From assembly GCF_034350045.1 (NCBI RefSeq), contig NZ_CP133781.1, forward strand, positions 4,824,501 to 4,888,500: a stretch of 64,000 nt of DNA, read 5' to 3'. Below the pieces are notes generated by a model. The model was not told the DNA's origin and did no database searches. It worked only from the letters and a program-made list of their open reading frames with translations. This DNA comes from Pseudomonas sp. CCI4.2 (GTDB lineage Bacteria > Pseudomonadota > Gammaproteobacteria > Pseudomonadales > Pseudomonadaceae). Within the stretch, counting starts at the first letter, position 1, and every line of letters begins with the position of its first letter. Shown here piece after piece: positions 1-8,153 of the stretch. Made by a program: the position numbers and the translations under genes.

Positions 1-1120
1 TGACGATGCCGCACAATACAGCGGTGGCCAAGTCGGTAAATACGGTGATAACCGTCACCGTTAAAATCACCAACACGTCGTTCAGCGGCACCTTGTTCAG
101 CACCCGCAACGAGGCCCAGGCGAATGTTTGCTGCGACACGACGAACATCACCCCGACCAATGCGGCCAGCGGAATGTGCTCGATCAGCGGGGAAAGAAAC
201 AGCACGAATAACAGGATCATTACCCCAGCGACCACGCCGGAAAAACGCCCACGACCGCTGGAACTGAGGTTGATCACGGTCTGACCGATCATGGCGCATC
301 CGCCCATGCCGCCAAAAAACCCCGAGACCATATTGGCCGCCCCCAACGCCACGCACTCTTTATCCGGGTAACCACGGCTTTCGGTGATTTCGTCGGTAAG
401 GTTCAGCGTCAACAGGGTTTCAAGAATGCCGACCAAAGCCATCAATACGGCGTAAGGGGTCACGATGAACAGGGTTTGCAGGCTCCACGGCACTTGAGGC
501 AGCGCCAAACCGGGCAAGCCTGCGGCAATGTGCGCCATGTCACCAAGGGTGCGGGTCGGCAGGTCAAGCAGATACACCGCCAGACCGACACCGAGGATGG
601 CCACCAGCGCCGACGGCACGGCCTGGGTCAAACGTGGCAGCAGGTAGACGATGGCCATGGTCAATGCCACCAACCCGATCATCAAATAAAGCGCTGGACC
701 GCTCAGCCAGGTTTCTCCGCTCTTGAATTGCTCCAACTGGGCCAAGGCGATGATGATCGCCAAGCCGTTGACGAAGCCGAGCATTACCGGGTGCGGCACC
801 ATGCGAATCAGCTTGCCCAGTCTCAGCAGGCCAAACACGATCATGATCAACCCGCCGATCACTACGGTGGCAAGCAGGTACTGCACGCCGTGTTGCACCA
901 CCAGCGCGACGATCACCACCGCCATTGATCCCGCCGCGCCGGAAATCATTCCCGGGCGGCCGCCGAACAGGGCAGTCAAGGTGCAGATGATGAAGGCGCC
1001 GTAAAGCCCCATCAGCGGATTAAGGTGGGCGACCAGGGCAAAAGCGATGCACTCGGGCAATAGCGCGAATGACGTCGTCAGTCCAGCCAAGGCATCGGCG
1101 CGTAGGCGATTTGATTTCAT
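1..1120 (-). CDS. SulP family inorganic anion transporter (3' end off the window)
   Basis: The visible 373 N-terminal residues form the hydrophobic core of a SulP (SLC26) anion transporter, an inner-membrane importer of sulfate, bicarbonate or a similar anion. The start MKSNRLRADALAGLTTSF leads into the family's first helices (LNPLMGLYGAF), followed by GGRPGMISGAAGSMAVV and further membrane segments. The cytoplasmic STAS domain expected at the C-terminus would lie beyond position 1, so its presence cannot be judged. The start at 1120 is chosen because it is the first ATG before the conserved core. Substrate is not decidable from the sequence; bicarbonate/sodium symport or sulfate uptake are both possible. 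Confidence 0.88.
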   Translation of the reverse strand, partial: MKSNRLRADALAGLTTSFALLPECIAFALVAHLNPLMGLYGAFIICTLTALFGGRPGMISGAAGSMAVVIVALVVQHGVQYLLATVVIGGLIMIVFGLLRLGKLIRMVPHPVMLGFVNGLAIIIALAQLEQFKSGETWLSGPALYLMIGLVALTMAIVYLLPRLTQAVPSALVAILGVGLAVYLLDLPTRTLGDMAHIAAGLPGLALPQVPWSLQTLFIVTPYAVLMALVGILETLLTLNLTDEITESRGYPDKECVALGAANMVSGFFGGMGGCAMIGQTVINLSSSGRGRFSGVVAGVMILLFVLFLSPLIEHIPLAALVGVMFVVSQQTFAWASLRVLNKVPLNDVLVILTVTVITVFTDLATAVLCGIV

Positions 1121-1510
1121 GGCTTACCTAAATTGTTCGCCAGCGAAGTCAGACGCAGGAAGGCGGGAAAAGAGGGTTGAGGATGGTACGGAGTTGGAGG
1201 CCATCCCGCCAGCCATGCACCCACGTCTGTTGCCCTACAACTTGGCCAAATGCCACATAACCACCCATTCCTCGCTGAACTGCTCCAAAACGACACAGTG
1301 TTGTGTCTCGGCGGGCGGCCCGTTTTGCATGACGTCGGATTTATATATTTAACGATGACCCGCTCTAATCCAGCGCTTTGCGCCGCAGACAACCCATAAA
1401 GTTGACCTGCAGCTCAGCTTTATGGCGCAGTTATTGCCTTATGCAAAAGCCCCCTCTCAGCACTTTTCCGTCGTGGTTGTGCGTCCGCTCGTTTTACGTG
1501 GAGTTTCCCT
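1121..1510. other. Intergenic region between divergent SulP and chemoreceptor genes
   Basis: No convincing coding sequence was seen. The stretch must hold the promoters of both divergent neighbours; no operator could be named. Confidence 0.5.
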
Positions 1511-3448
1511 ATGCCTGTCTGGCGAAAAAGTATTCAGTGGCAACTCACCTTGAGCATGGGTGCAGCATTGGTCATCAGCAGTCTGATTGTGATCGCCATT
1601 TATGCCTTCGCCTTGAACCGGCTGACCGATCGCTATCTGCTGCAACAAGCCATGCCCGCCAGTGTCGAGGCCATCCGCAACGACCTTGAGCGGCTGCTCG
1701 CTTCGCCCCTCACCGCCGCCAGTGACATTGCCGACAACACACTGGTGGAGGATTGGTTGCGCACGGGGGAAGACCCTGCCCAACAAGCGACCTTCGTGCG
1801 TTACCTGGCCAATATCCAGCAGCAACACAAAGCATTGACCACCTTTATCGTCGCCAAGGACAGCGGCCACTACTTCACCAACAAAGGGGTGGACCGCACG
1901 TTGCAGCCTGGCGCCAAGGAAAACGGCTGGTTCTATGATTTCCTCGCCAGCGGCAAACCGCGCGCGCTGGAAATCGACATTGATCAAACCACCCGAGTCC
2001 CTACGCTGTTCATCAACCAGCGGATTGAAAGCAACGGCATCGTCGTCGGCGTGGCAGGCCTTGGTTTTAGCTTGAGCGCCTTGTCAGAAATGGTCCGTAA
2101 CTTTCATTTTGGTGAGCATGGTCAAGTCTATCTGGTGAGCCCGGACGGCAAGGTCAAGGTTCACCCCAACGCCGATTTCAACGACCGCCAGTCGCTGGAG
2201 CAGTTGGTCGGCGCGGGACCGGCCCACTCGTTGTTGGGCGCTACCACCGGTAAAACCCCAGTCGAATTCGAGCGCAACGGCCAAGCTTTTGTGGCCCTGG
2301 CCGCGCCGGTGGATTCACTGGGCTGGACCCTGGTCAGTGAGGTGCCGCTGGCGGAAGTCTACGGCCCGGCCAAAGACGCACTGACGATCATCTCCGCTAT
2401 CAGTCTGGCAGTGGTGCTGTGTTTCCTCGGTTTTGTGGCCTGGATAGCACGTGGCATCGTGCGGCCAATTCGTCAGGTCACTACCGCGCTGATCGACATT
2501 GGTGGCGGCGATGGCGACCTGACCCGGCGTCTGGATGATCATCGGGAAAACGAACTGGGCGATTTGGCGCGGGGCTTCAACCGTTTCATTGGAAGCCTGC
2601 ACGAACTGATCGGCGATGCATTGACCACCAGCGAACAATTGCGCCAGAGCGTGGGAGATGTCGCGCGGGTGGTGGAAAACACCTCGACGCGGGCGGTGCA
2701 GCAACAACAGATGACCGACATGGTCGCGACCGCTGTGCATGAGATGGGCCTGACGGTGCAGGAAATTGCCCGGAATGCCGGTGCCGCTGCACAGGTGTCA
2801 CGCAGCACGCAGGACCAAGCGGTGTCGGCCAAACGTATCGTTGGCCAATCGATTGCTCATATTCAGGCGATGTCCGACGGTGTCGGCAGCGCAACAGGCG
2901 CGGTTGAAGCGCTGGCCACCAAGATCGCCAACATCGATCAGGTGTTGACGGTGATTCGCAGTATTTCCGAGCAGACCAATTTATTGGCCCTCAACGCAGC
3001 CATCGAAGCAGCGCGTGCCGGAGAACTGGGACGTGGATTTGCGGTGGTCGCCGATGAAGTTCGCACCCTCGCCGGTCGCACTCAGAGCGCTACTGGGGAA
3101 ATTCAGCAGATGATTGGTGAACTCAAAGGCGGTGCCGACCAAGCCGTAGCGTCCATGCGGGCAGGTCAAGCCGCCACGGGCACCGGTGTTGAAGCGAGCC
3201 GCCGCACCGGTGACTCACTGGATGCCATTGCAGGGCATGTCGAGGAATTGACCGACCGTAACCATCAAGTCGCCGCCGCCACAGAGCAGCAAAGTTCGGT
3301 CACCGAAGAGATCAACCGCAATGTTCAAGGCATTGCCGACCTTGCGCAATCGACGGCGAAAGACGTGCAGATTTGCCGCGAGGACTGCCTGAAACTGTCG
3401 AACAAAGCCGACCATCTGGCCTCACAGATGGCGCGGTTCAAATTGTAG
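1511..3448 (+). CDS. Methyl-accepting chemotaxis protein with periplasmic Cache domain
   Basis: This 645-residue receptor senses a small extracellular ligand and controls CheA at the cell pole. Order of parts: transmembrane helix about residues 10-34, a roughly 250-residue periplasmic double-Cache domain (motifs FINQRIESNG and VYLVSPDGKVKVHPNADF), a second helix about 290-315 (ISLAVVLCFLGFVAWIARG), a HAMP domain with DELxDLARGF-like sequence, and a coiled-coil signalling domain. The hairpin tip EQTNLLALNAAIEAARAGE is fully conserved. Ligand cannot be read from sequence. It stands alone, after a long leader, and is the first of three chemoreceptors in the window. Confidence 0.93.
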   Translation: MPVWRKSIQWQLTLSMGAALVISSLIVIAIYAFALNRLTDRYLLQQAMPASVEAIRNDLERLLASPLTAASDIADNTLVEDWLRTGEDPAQQATFVRYLANIQQQHKALTTFIVAKDSGHYFTNKGVDRTLQPGAKENGWFYDFLASGKPRALEIDIDQTTRVPTLFINQRIESNGIVVGVAGLGFSLSALSEMVRNFHFGEHGQVYLVSPDGKVKVHPNADFNDRQSLEQLVGAGPAHSLLGATTGKTPVEFERNGQAFVALAAPVDSLGWTLVSEVPLAEVYGPAKDALTIISAISLAVVLCFLGFVAWIARGIVRPIRQVTTALIDIGGGDGDLTRRLDDHRENELGDLARGFNRFIGSLHELIGDALTTSEQLRQSVGDVARVVENTSTRAVQQQQMTDMVATAVHEMGLTVQEIARNAGAAAQVSRSTQDQAVSAKRIVGQSIAHIQAMSDGVGSATGAVEALATKIANIDQVLTVIRSISEQTNLLALNAAIEAARAGELGRGFAVVADEVRTLAGRTQSATGEIQQMIGELKGGADQAVASMRAGQAATGTGVEASRRTGDSLDAIAGHVEELTDRNHQVAAATEQQSSVTEEINRNVQGIADLAQSTAKDVQICREDCLKLSNKADHLASQMARFKL

Positions 3449-3478
3449 GCCGTGTCGATGGCGCCGTACAAAAACATA

Positions 3479-3602
3479 TAGGAGCGCGCTTGCCGCGATG
3501 GAGCGCGAAGCGGTCCCATTAGGCAGACCCGGTTTCGACCGAAAGAATAGAGCGGCTGATTTACGACTGCTTCGCAGCCGATCGCGGGCAAGCGCGCTCC
3601 TA
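3479..3602. repeat. Pseudomonas-type intergenic palindromic repeat (REP/BIME-like)
   Basis: The 124-bp unit begins with taggagcgcgcttgccgcga and ends with the inverted copy, with a second nested arm pair (ctgcttcgcagccgat against a similar inner sequence). Ends in gcgctccta are characteristic of dispersed Pseudomonas repeats. Its right tip supplies the stop codon of the convergent isochorismatase-fold gene. Confidence 0.75.
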
Positions 3603-4208
3603 CGGTTGGCCAGTGTTTTTACTGACAGCACCGTGCAACCGTGACCACCTCCCAAGCGCGTCCAATACCTCATTCGTCGCCACCACCGTCGCGTACTCGC
3701 CATGCAGATTACCCAGCGACATGGCATGCACTTCTTCGGCGGTGTGCGGATTGCCGAAGAAGTCGGGCTGATCGAAGGTGAAGCAGGCGTCATGCACGAC
3801 CAGTACGTCAAACCCAAGATTGCCGCCACTGCGCGCCGTCGACTCTACTGAGTTGTTAGTCACCACGCCGACGATGACGATTTGGCTGATCGAATCGGTG
3901 CGCAGCTCACTTTCCAATGACGTCCCACAAAACGCATCGGGTGTTTGTTTTTGCCACTCGCGCTCGCCTTCCACCGGCAGAAACTCAGGTTGATAGTCGA
4001 CACCCGATTGCTCCGGCCAGAATACGGAGTCTGGGGACCGGGAAAAATGTCGGACATGAATAACCGGACGCTGAGTCGCGCGCCAAAGGGCCAGCAGCCG
4101 AAGCATCTGCAGCTCGGCATGAGGGTTGTTGCGCCGTCCCAGCTTCGGATGATTGATGCCCTCTTGCATATCAATCAGCACCAGCACTGCGTTGGATTGA
4201 ATATCCAT
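3600..4208 (-). CDS. Isochorismatase-fold cysteine hydrolase family protein
   Basis: A 202-residue cytosolic protein of the isochorismatase/nicotinamidase fold. The conserved aspartate lies in VLVLIDMQEG near the N-terminus and the late motif is GVVTNNSVESTARSGGNLGF followed by VVHDACFTF. In catalytic cysteine hydrolases of this fold the residue in the NNxVE position is usually Cys; here it is Ser. This may be a subgroup trait, as in isochorismatases that do not use a cysteine nucleophile, or may mean altered chemistry. Substrate unknown. The stop codon lies inside the neighbouring repeat element. Alternatives: nicotinamidase-related or YcaC-like hydrolase. Confidence 0.8.
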   Translation of the reverse strand: MDIQSNAVLVLIDMQEGINHPKLGRRNNPHAELQMLRLLALWRATQRPVIHVRHFSRSPDSVFWPEQSGVDYQPEFLPVEGEREWQKQTPDAFCGTSLESELRTDSISQIVIVGVVTNNSVESTARSGGNLGFDVLVVHDACFTFDQPDFFGNPHTAEEVHAMSLGNLHGEYATVVATNEVLDALGRWSRLHGAVSKNTGQP

Positions 4209-4222
4209 ATGATCCTTGTCCT

Positions 4223-4375
4223 CTAGAGGGCGCTGAATACCTGCGCCAGGTTTTGATTGGCAAACTGCTCGATCACAAAGTCGACAAACACCCGAGTCTT
4301 GCCGGGCAGCAGGTTATGTTCGCTGTAGTACAGCGAGATATTACCGTCGAAACCTTCGGCGGTGACTTCGCCGAC
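4223..4375 (-). pseudogene. LysR-type regulator, C-terminal remnant
   Basis: The minus strand encodes about 50 residues ending RVFVDFVIEQF...VFSAL then TAG. This is the typical last helix-strand unit of a LysR substrate-binding domain (LPGKTRVFVDFVIE). No N-terminal helix-turn-helix is present; the frame meets a stop at once upstream, and the next 14 bases join to an unrelated dehydrogenase fragment. It is a deletion remnant. Confidence 0.7.
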
Positions 4376-4388
4376 TCATTAATCCCAC

Positions 4389-4514
4389 TGCTTGCCGTCG
4401 GTCCGCCACGGCACCGGCGACGAAATCGCCAGCTTCGTCAACTATCTGGCCGGCCCGGAAGCGGGCTACATCACCGGCGCGAGCCTGACCATCGACGTCG
4501 GCTTCGGCGCCTGA
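4389..4514 (+). pseudogene. Short-chain dehydrogenase, C-terminal remnant
   Basis: The plus strand encodes RHGTGDEIASFVNYLAG followed by YITGASLTIDVGFGA and a TGA stop. This is the last 40 residues of a FabG/PhaB-like short-chain dehydrogenase (the loop 'YITGASLTIDGG' is diagnostic). No Rossmann motif or catalytic YxxxK is present upstream. It abuts the oppositely oriented LysR remnant, so one deletion probably removed the bodies of both genes just upstream of the tRNA. Confidence 0.72.
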
Positions 4515-4691
4515 TAACCAGCAAACGTCAGCCAATGGCACGGCCCCGGACTTCCCACGAAGCCGAGGCCGTGTTGCATTTGAGCGTTATCCGCTTTAAG
4601 CACATGAAAATTCTGAAAAAAACTTTTGCCTTCGTCAAAGGTTTCGACTACATTAGCGCGCCTCGACAGACCGAATGGTTTGACGAGATAC

Positions 4692-4781
4692 GGTGAGGTG
4701 TCCGAGAGGCTTAAGGAGCACGCCTGGAAAGTGTGTATAGAAGAAATTTTATCGAGGGTTCGAATCCCTCCCTCACCGCCA
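4692..4781 (+). tRNA. tRNA-Ser(GGA)
   Basis: A 90-nt class II tRNA with encoded CCA. The acceptor arm ggtgagg pairs with cctcacc, the anticodon loop reads cctggaaag (anticodon GGA), a long variable arm follows, and the T-arm is ggttcgaatcc. Its last 25 bases are repeated at 8713-8737, marking it as the integration site of the adjacent element. Confidence 0.97.
4757..4781 (+). repeat. Attachment site attL, 25-bp direct repeat within tRNA-Ser
   Basis: Identical to 8713-8737; it spans the T-arm, acceptor 3' strand and CCA of tRNA-Ser. Integration here leaves the tRNA intact. Confidence 0.88.
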
Positions 4782-4796
4782 AACATGAAATACGCC

Positions 4797-4832
4797 AAAC
4801 CCCTGAATTCATTGAAGAATCTCAGGGGTTTT
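4797..4832 (+). terminator. Rho-independent terminator after tRNA-Ser (element-borne copy)
   Basis: The stem aaacccctga / tcaggggttt encloses a 15-nt loop and is followed by a T-rich tract. A second, diverged copy sits just past the right attachment site, so the element seems to bring a replacement terminator for the tRNA. Confidence 0.75.
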
Positions 4833-4870
4833 GTGGTTTTAGAGGACTGGAAAAAGGCGGTTTTTACCCA

Positions 4871-4892
4871 TATGGGAATAATATGGGAATAA
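4871..4892. repeat. Tandem 11-bp repeats, likely integrase arm-type sites (left)
   Basis: Two perfect adjacent copies of tatgggaataa at 4871-4881 and 4882-4892, 89 bp from the core repeat. A matching pair, catgggaacac and catgggaacaa, lies at 8621-8642 on the other side of the core in the circular form. Such paired short repeats flanking the core are typical of binding sites for the N-terminal domain of tyrosine integrases. Confidence 0.65.
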
Positions 4893-4894
4893 CG

Positions 4895-6061
4895 CTAGAG
4901 TTTTAGGGCGTGCTCAAGGATGCCGATGACGTCCGGTCCATCCTCGTTAATCCAGGTGCCGTAGTGCTTGCGGATCATGTTTCCATTGGTATGACCCATC
5001 TGCTCCGCGATCCAGTCGATTGAAGCGACGCCGGTACTCAACAGTTGGCTGGCATACGTATGTCGGCACTGGCCAGGCCCTCGGTATCGAACACCTGCGT
5101 TTTTCAGATGGGCAACGAAGAAGCGTTCGCGAATGCTGAGATCGCTAACGTGGGGCTCACCGGTGACGGTGTTCACGAACACAAAATGGAGTTTGTGATT
5201 TCTGACTGTTCGATTGTCCCGCTCGACAATTTCAACGATGTCCGCTTCTTTCCCTCTGGTGATTGCCCAAACTTTCCGAAAGGCATCAATTGCAGGAGCA
5301 AGCAACCTGACTTTTCGATTCGAGCGACGGGTTTTGGTAACTCGATATGCACCACGGACTTTCGAACGGCAGAACGTCACGGTACCGGCCTCGAGGTCGA
5401 CGTCCTCCCAAGCCAGCGCAATCGTCTCTGAGACACGTGGGCCAGCCCATATCATGAATTGCACCATCAGCAGTTCGTGCGTTCGATCCGTCGGGGTCGC
5501 GAGGATTTGCGCAATCTCTGCCCTGGTGAATGGATCTGGCGTTGGCGGGTCTGGCAGGCGAACATGCAAGCCTTCAGTTGGATCATGCGCAACCCTTTTT
5601 CGCGTGCGATAGAGCCTGAAAACTTGACGTACATTGCTTACAATATCCCGAATGGTTTTATTACTCAGTGTGGCCGACAAAGTTCCCTGAACCCATTCCT
5701 GCAGATTTAAGTAATCAATTTTATCAATTTGTACTTTTCCCCACCTCGGACGGACATGGACCTCTGCCTTACTTTAGTAACCTCGATAGGTCGTTGCGGC
5801 CACATTATTCATCTGTATGGACAACCATAAGTCTAAATAGTAGCCAAAAGTGTTACCGACGAGTTTTGTTGAATTCGGAAAGTGCCTGGCGTAATCAAAT
5901 GTATTTGCCTGAATTTCATACTCAATGATGTCAACCAAGCGTTTCGCGTGCGCCAAGTTAGCCGCGTTGTTTCCTCCCGGAATTGATTCACGACACAATT
6001 CCCCCTCATGACGAAAGTAGATTCGGACTGAATTGCCCCGAGCTTCGACGCCATTAGTCAT
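4895..6061 (-). pseudogene. Phage-type tyrosine integrase interrupted by one in-frame TAA
   Basis: The N-terminal part (MTNGVEARGNSVRIYFRHEG...FDYARHFPNS) is the arm-binding domain of the DUF3596 kind. After TTYRGY an in-frame TAA occurs at 5776-5774, and the same frame continues at once with SKAEVHVRPRWGKVQIDKID and the core-binding and catalytic domains. Catalytic residues remain: Arg in GPRVSETIALAW, RHT in GQCRHTYASQLL, MGHTN and the terminal Tyr in KHYGTWI. With the stop read through it would have about 388 residues, normal for the family. The start at 6061 is preferred because of an aaggga ribosome site. It reads toward the tRNA, as usual for such elements. A sequencing error cannot be excluded. 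Confidence 0.85.
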
Positions 6062-6110
6062 GTAGTCCCTTACTTTTATATCGATGCAAAAACGGAAAGC
6101 CAATGGTTAC

Positions 6111-6133
6111 AAAAAAGGCCCGTTTCCGGGCCT
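6111..6133 (-). terminator. Rho-independent terminator upstream of integrase
   Basis: On the minus strand the stem aggcccg / cgggcct (with a short loop) is followed by six T residues. It would stop transcripts coming from the small region to its right before they enter the integrase. Confidence 0.65.
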
Positions 6134-6167
6134 AGAATGTTGAAGCGTTGGTTCTAGTGGACGCCGT

Positions 6168-6386
6168 TCAGCGTTTCTGCTGAGCGGTTCGCCGGGCAGC
6201 ATTCAATGCTTGGCGCTGCTTGCTGCACTTGGCATGATTTCCACAGGCACGCCATTTTCCACAAAGGTCACAAAGGCTTGTGTGATCAATGTTCCAGGGA
6301 AAGCGCTTGATGCTGTTCGCCGGATTTGATTGATTTGGTGGGGGAGATGAATGCGGCGATTGCGGTGCATGTTCACGGACCGACAC
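6168..6386 (-). CDS. Small Cys-rich protein or fragment (doubtful)
   Basis: A 72-codon frame whose second half, LCDLCGKWRACGNHAKCSKQ, has the look of a small zinc-binding knuckle (C-x2-C, C, H, C). The first half overlaps a plus-strand coding-like fragment and is Pro/Ser-rich, so only the C-terminal part below about position 6300 may be genuine. A terminator follows at 6111-6133. Function unknown; it could be a truncated element-borne protein. Confidence 0.3.
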   Translation of the reverse strand: MSVREHAPQSPHSSPPPNQSNPANSIKRFPWNIDHTSLCDLCGKWRACGNHAKCSKQRQALNAARRTAQQKR

Positions 6387-6472
6387 CGCCGCCGGATAGT
6401 GCGGCGGCGTTTGCTGGGCATCAAGGTAAGGCTATGGCGTTGGTAGGCCAGTTAAAACCCATCACCCTGTAA
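6311..6472 (+). pseudogene. C-terminal fragment of an unrecognised protein
   Basis: The plus-strand frame reads LIDLVGEMNAAIAVHVHGPT, then PPPDSAAAF and ends GQLKPITL, immediately before a strong hairpin. Composition and codon use look coding, but there is no proper start: the frame opens after a TGA at 6308 and lacks a spaced ribosome site. I read it as the tail of a lost gene. It competes with the minus-strand frame at 6168-6386. Confidence 0.3.
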
Positions 6473-6506
6473 ATAATAAGGGCGCCCATCGGCGCCCTTA
6501 TTATTT
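6471..6506. terminator. Bidirectional terminator, 16-bp perfect stem
   Basis: The left arm (6471-6486) ends aagggcgcc and the right arm (6491-6506) starts ggcgccctt, with a 4-nt loop. The A/T ends give a T-run on either strand, so it serves both the plus-strand fragment and the convergent hicAB operon. Confidence 0.85.
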
Positions 6507-6522
6507 ACAATTACCGCTTGGA

Positions 6523-6924
6523 TTATGCACATAACTCGCGTAGCGCGGCGGTGGCCAAAAAACCCGAACGTGAAGCATAACGATGATCTTTCATTACTTT
6601 CTCATCAATGCGATTCAGCAGGTGCTCAGGCAGCGAAGCGTTGAACCGTACAGACTTGCCCAAATACGGTGTAAGGTCAAAATCCACTACCGCCCATACG
6701 CCCCCTGCGAAGTCTGGATTGTCCAGGTGAGCGTCGACTTCCAGTGCCTGCGGCAACGTCTCGTCATCCGCTACCAGACCTTCCAGATGCAGAGCCAGTG
6801 CTTCGCGTACGTTTTCCAGCGCCTGCGAGAAGGTTGAACCGCAAGAGAAGCAACCCGGCACATCAGGGACAGTTACCCCGTATTCGGAATCCGCGTCTTT
6901 GTGTATTACGACTGGAAATTTCAT
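6523..6924 (-). CDS. hicB: HicB family antitoxin
   Basis: A 133-residue antitoxin of the HicAB type II system. Residues 1-60 form the HicB RNase-H-like fold (MKFPVVIHKDADSEYGVTVP...PGCFSCGSTFSQALENVREA), which binds and blocks HicA. The C-terminal part (SVRFNASLPEHLLNRIDEKV) is a ribbon-helix-helix DNA-binding domain for autoregulation. It lies 54 bp after hicA on the same strand, so toxin comes first, the usual order. A strong terminator follows. Length and motifs look intact. Confidence 0.93.
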   Translation of the reverse strand: MKFPVVIHKDADSEYGVTVPDVPGCFSCGSTFSQALENVREALALHLEGLVADDETLPQALEVDAHLDNPDFAGGVWAVVDFDLTPYLGKSVRFNASLPEHLLNRIDEKVMKDHRYASRSGFLATAALRELCA

Positions 6925-6978
6925 TTCGTCTTAGACCCCTTGGTGGTCCTCAAAGGACCCCGGTGTTACATGCCGACC

Positions 6979-7161
6979 TCACTTGAGGCCGGCAGACTTC
7001 AGTATGTTGTTCAGCGTCCCTTTAGCTATGTCGGACTTGGGGTGCGGCACTGTTACCCGGCCCGGTTTGGTAGAGTGTTTGAACTGGTGGTGACTGCCCT
7101 TTACCGCCACTTCAAACCCTCCATCCGCCAGCATTAAGTCAATCACTTCCCTACTTCGCAT
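6979..7161 (-). CDS. hicA: HicA family mRNA interferase toxin
   Basis: A 60-residue double-stranded-RNA-binding-fold toxin that cleaves mRNA. The sequence MRSREVIDLMLADGGFEVAV is followed by KGSHHQFKH, which holds the catalytic histidine (G-S-H-H), and by VTVPHPKSDIAKGTLNNILK. The start at 7161 is chosen over an upstream ATG four codons earlier because a ggaggga ribosome site lies just ahead of it. It is co-directional with hicB. No promoter was identified in the 500-bp gap upstream. Confidence 0.93.
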   Translation of the reverse strand: MRSREVIDLMLADGGFEVAVKGSHHQFKHSTKPGRVTVPHPKSDIAKGTLNNILKSAGLK

Positions 7162-7675
7162 CGTTCCCTCCACCCTTGCCGACGTTGTGTATCGTACACA
7201 CGACTTTGATTTGAATCAACAGCCAAATACACACCGTACACACTGCTGCGTGCAACGGTTCGCATTGGGTGAAAACTGTGCATCGAAAAAAATGGGCGAA
7301 GGAACGCACTTTTCCCCCTCCCGCCGACGGGCTTTGTGTTCGTTTTTTATGCAACCGCAGGTGTAGTGCAAACGAAGCTGTGACTCAGGCGGGCCATGGG
7401 GCTTAGCGGGTAATTGCCGATTTCATTTTGTGCAAGGTTTTGAAGAGAAATGAATCGCGGTTGCACTGGGACGCTGTCGTCGCTTGGGAAGACGGGGAGT
7501 TGGAGACCTTGGTTTTGCGGGGCCGCAATTTGGAAAACGCCAGTTTCGGGACATTTTCCATAATGAGATCGCTAACGGCCGGGCAAATACGAGGATTGCA
7601 TCGGAGTGGTGGCCAGAGAGATGAAAGCCCCGCAGGACATGGCTTCAACTGGACGTGCCAGCGGGTTACGTTGGT
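7162..7675. other. Region between hicA and relE without a convincing gene
   Basis: Overlapping open frames exist on both strands around 7403-7685, but none has a recognisable domain, a good ribosome site or a consistent codon pattern. The right part of this stretch should hold the hicAB promoter. Confidence 0.4.
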
Positions 7676-7942
7676 TCAACGGTAAACTTCTCGACGGTTG
7701 CCAAGCTGTACAACCAGTATCCGTAAAGCACCGTCCTGAATCTCGCAGATTACTCGAAAGTCTCCTACGCGATACCGCCACAAGCCACCCAGTGGACCTG
7801 TAAGCGCCTTGCCAGTAGTTCTCGGATCATCCCTGCTGGACACCCGCTCATCCATAAAATCAAGAATGCGCTTCGCTGACTGCTTGTCGAGCTTGCGCAA
7901 CTGTGTTTTGGCCGTGTCGGTATAATCAATCGTCCAAGCCAA
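7676..7942 (-). CDS. relE: RelE/ParE family toxin
   Basis: An 88-residue RelE-fold protein: MAWTIDYTDTAKTQLRKLDK, then GPLGGLWRYRVGDFRVICEI and the end QLGNRREVYR, with the conserved arginines and terminal tyrosine expected for ribosome-dependent mRNA cleavage. Its start overlaps the end of the upstream antitoxin gene by 17 nt, indicating translational coupling. A ParE-like gyrase inhibitor is less likely given the terminal Tyr and basic residues, but not excluded. Confidence 0.92.
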   Translation of the reverse strand: MAWTIDYTDTAKTQLRKLDKQSAKRILDFMDERVSSRDDPRTTGKALTGPLGGLWRYRVGDFRVICEIQDGALRILVVQLGNRREVYR

Positions 7943-8153
7943 GGTCTTTCCTTACGTCCGCAGCAGAGTGAACGACCTCTGTATTTTTACGGACACGCTC
8001 CAGGACTTCAGCCGCGAGGTAGTAATCCTCAAGGTCAGTCAGACCATGATCGATGATTTCGCGCAGATAATACGCCTTGGTACGCCCGGTGCTGGTCGCC
8101 AAAAAATCTAGGCGCTGCTCGGTTTCGGGTGCCAAGCGAATGGAAGTGGCCAT
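7926..8153 (-). CDS. relB: RelB/DinJ-type ribbon-helix-helix antitoxin
   Basis: A 75-residue antitoxin. The N-terminus MATSIRLAPETEQRLDFLAT is a ribbon-helix-helix fold, followed by GRTKAYYLREIIDHGL and an acidic C-terminal arm that would wrap the toxin (LEDYYLAAEVLERV). It is the promoter-proximal gene and, with the toxin, should repress its own promoter. This is the second complete toxin-antitoxin pair in the mini-island. Confidence 0.92.
   Translation of the reverse strand: MATSIRLAPETEQRLDFLATSTGRTKAYYLREIIDHGLTDLEDYYLAAEVLERVRKNTEVVHSAADVRKDLGLDD

Noticed and set aside
476..928. Plus-strand frame of 150 codons near the left edge
   Set aside because: Antisense to the SulP transporter; composition (Q/H-rich) is typical of a shadow frame.
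7403..7685. Overlapping plus and minus frames between hicA and relE
   Set aside because: Neither has a ribosome site, domain or consistent codon pattern.
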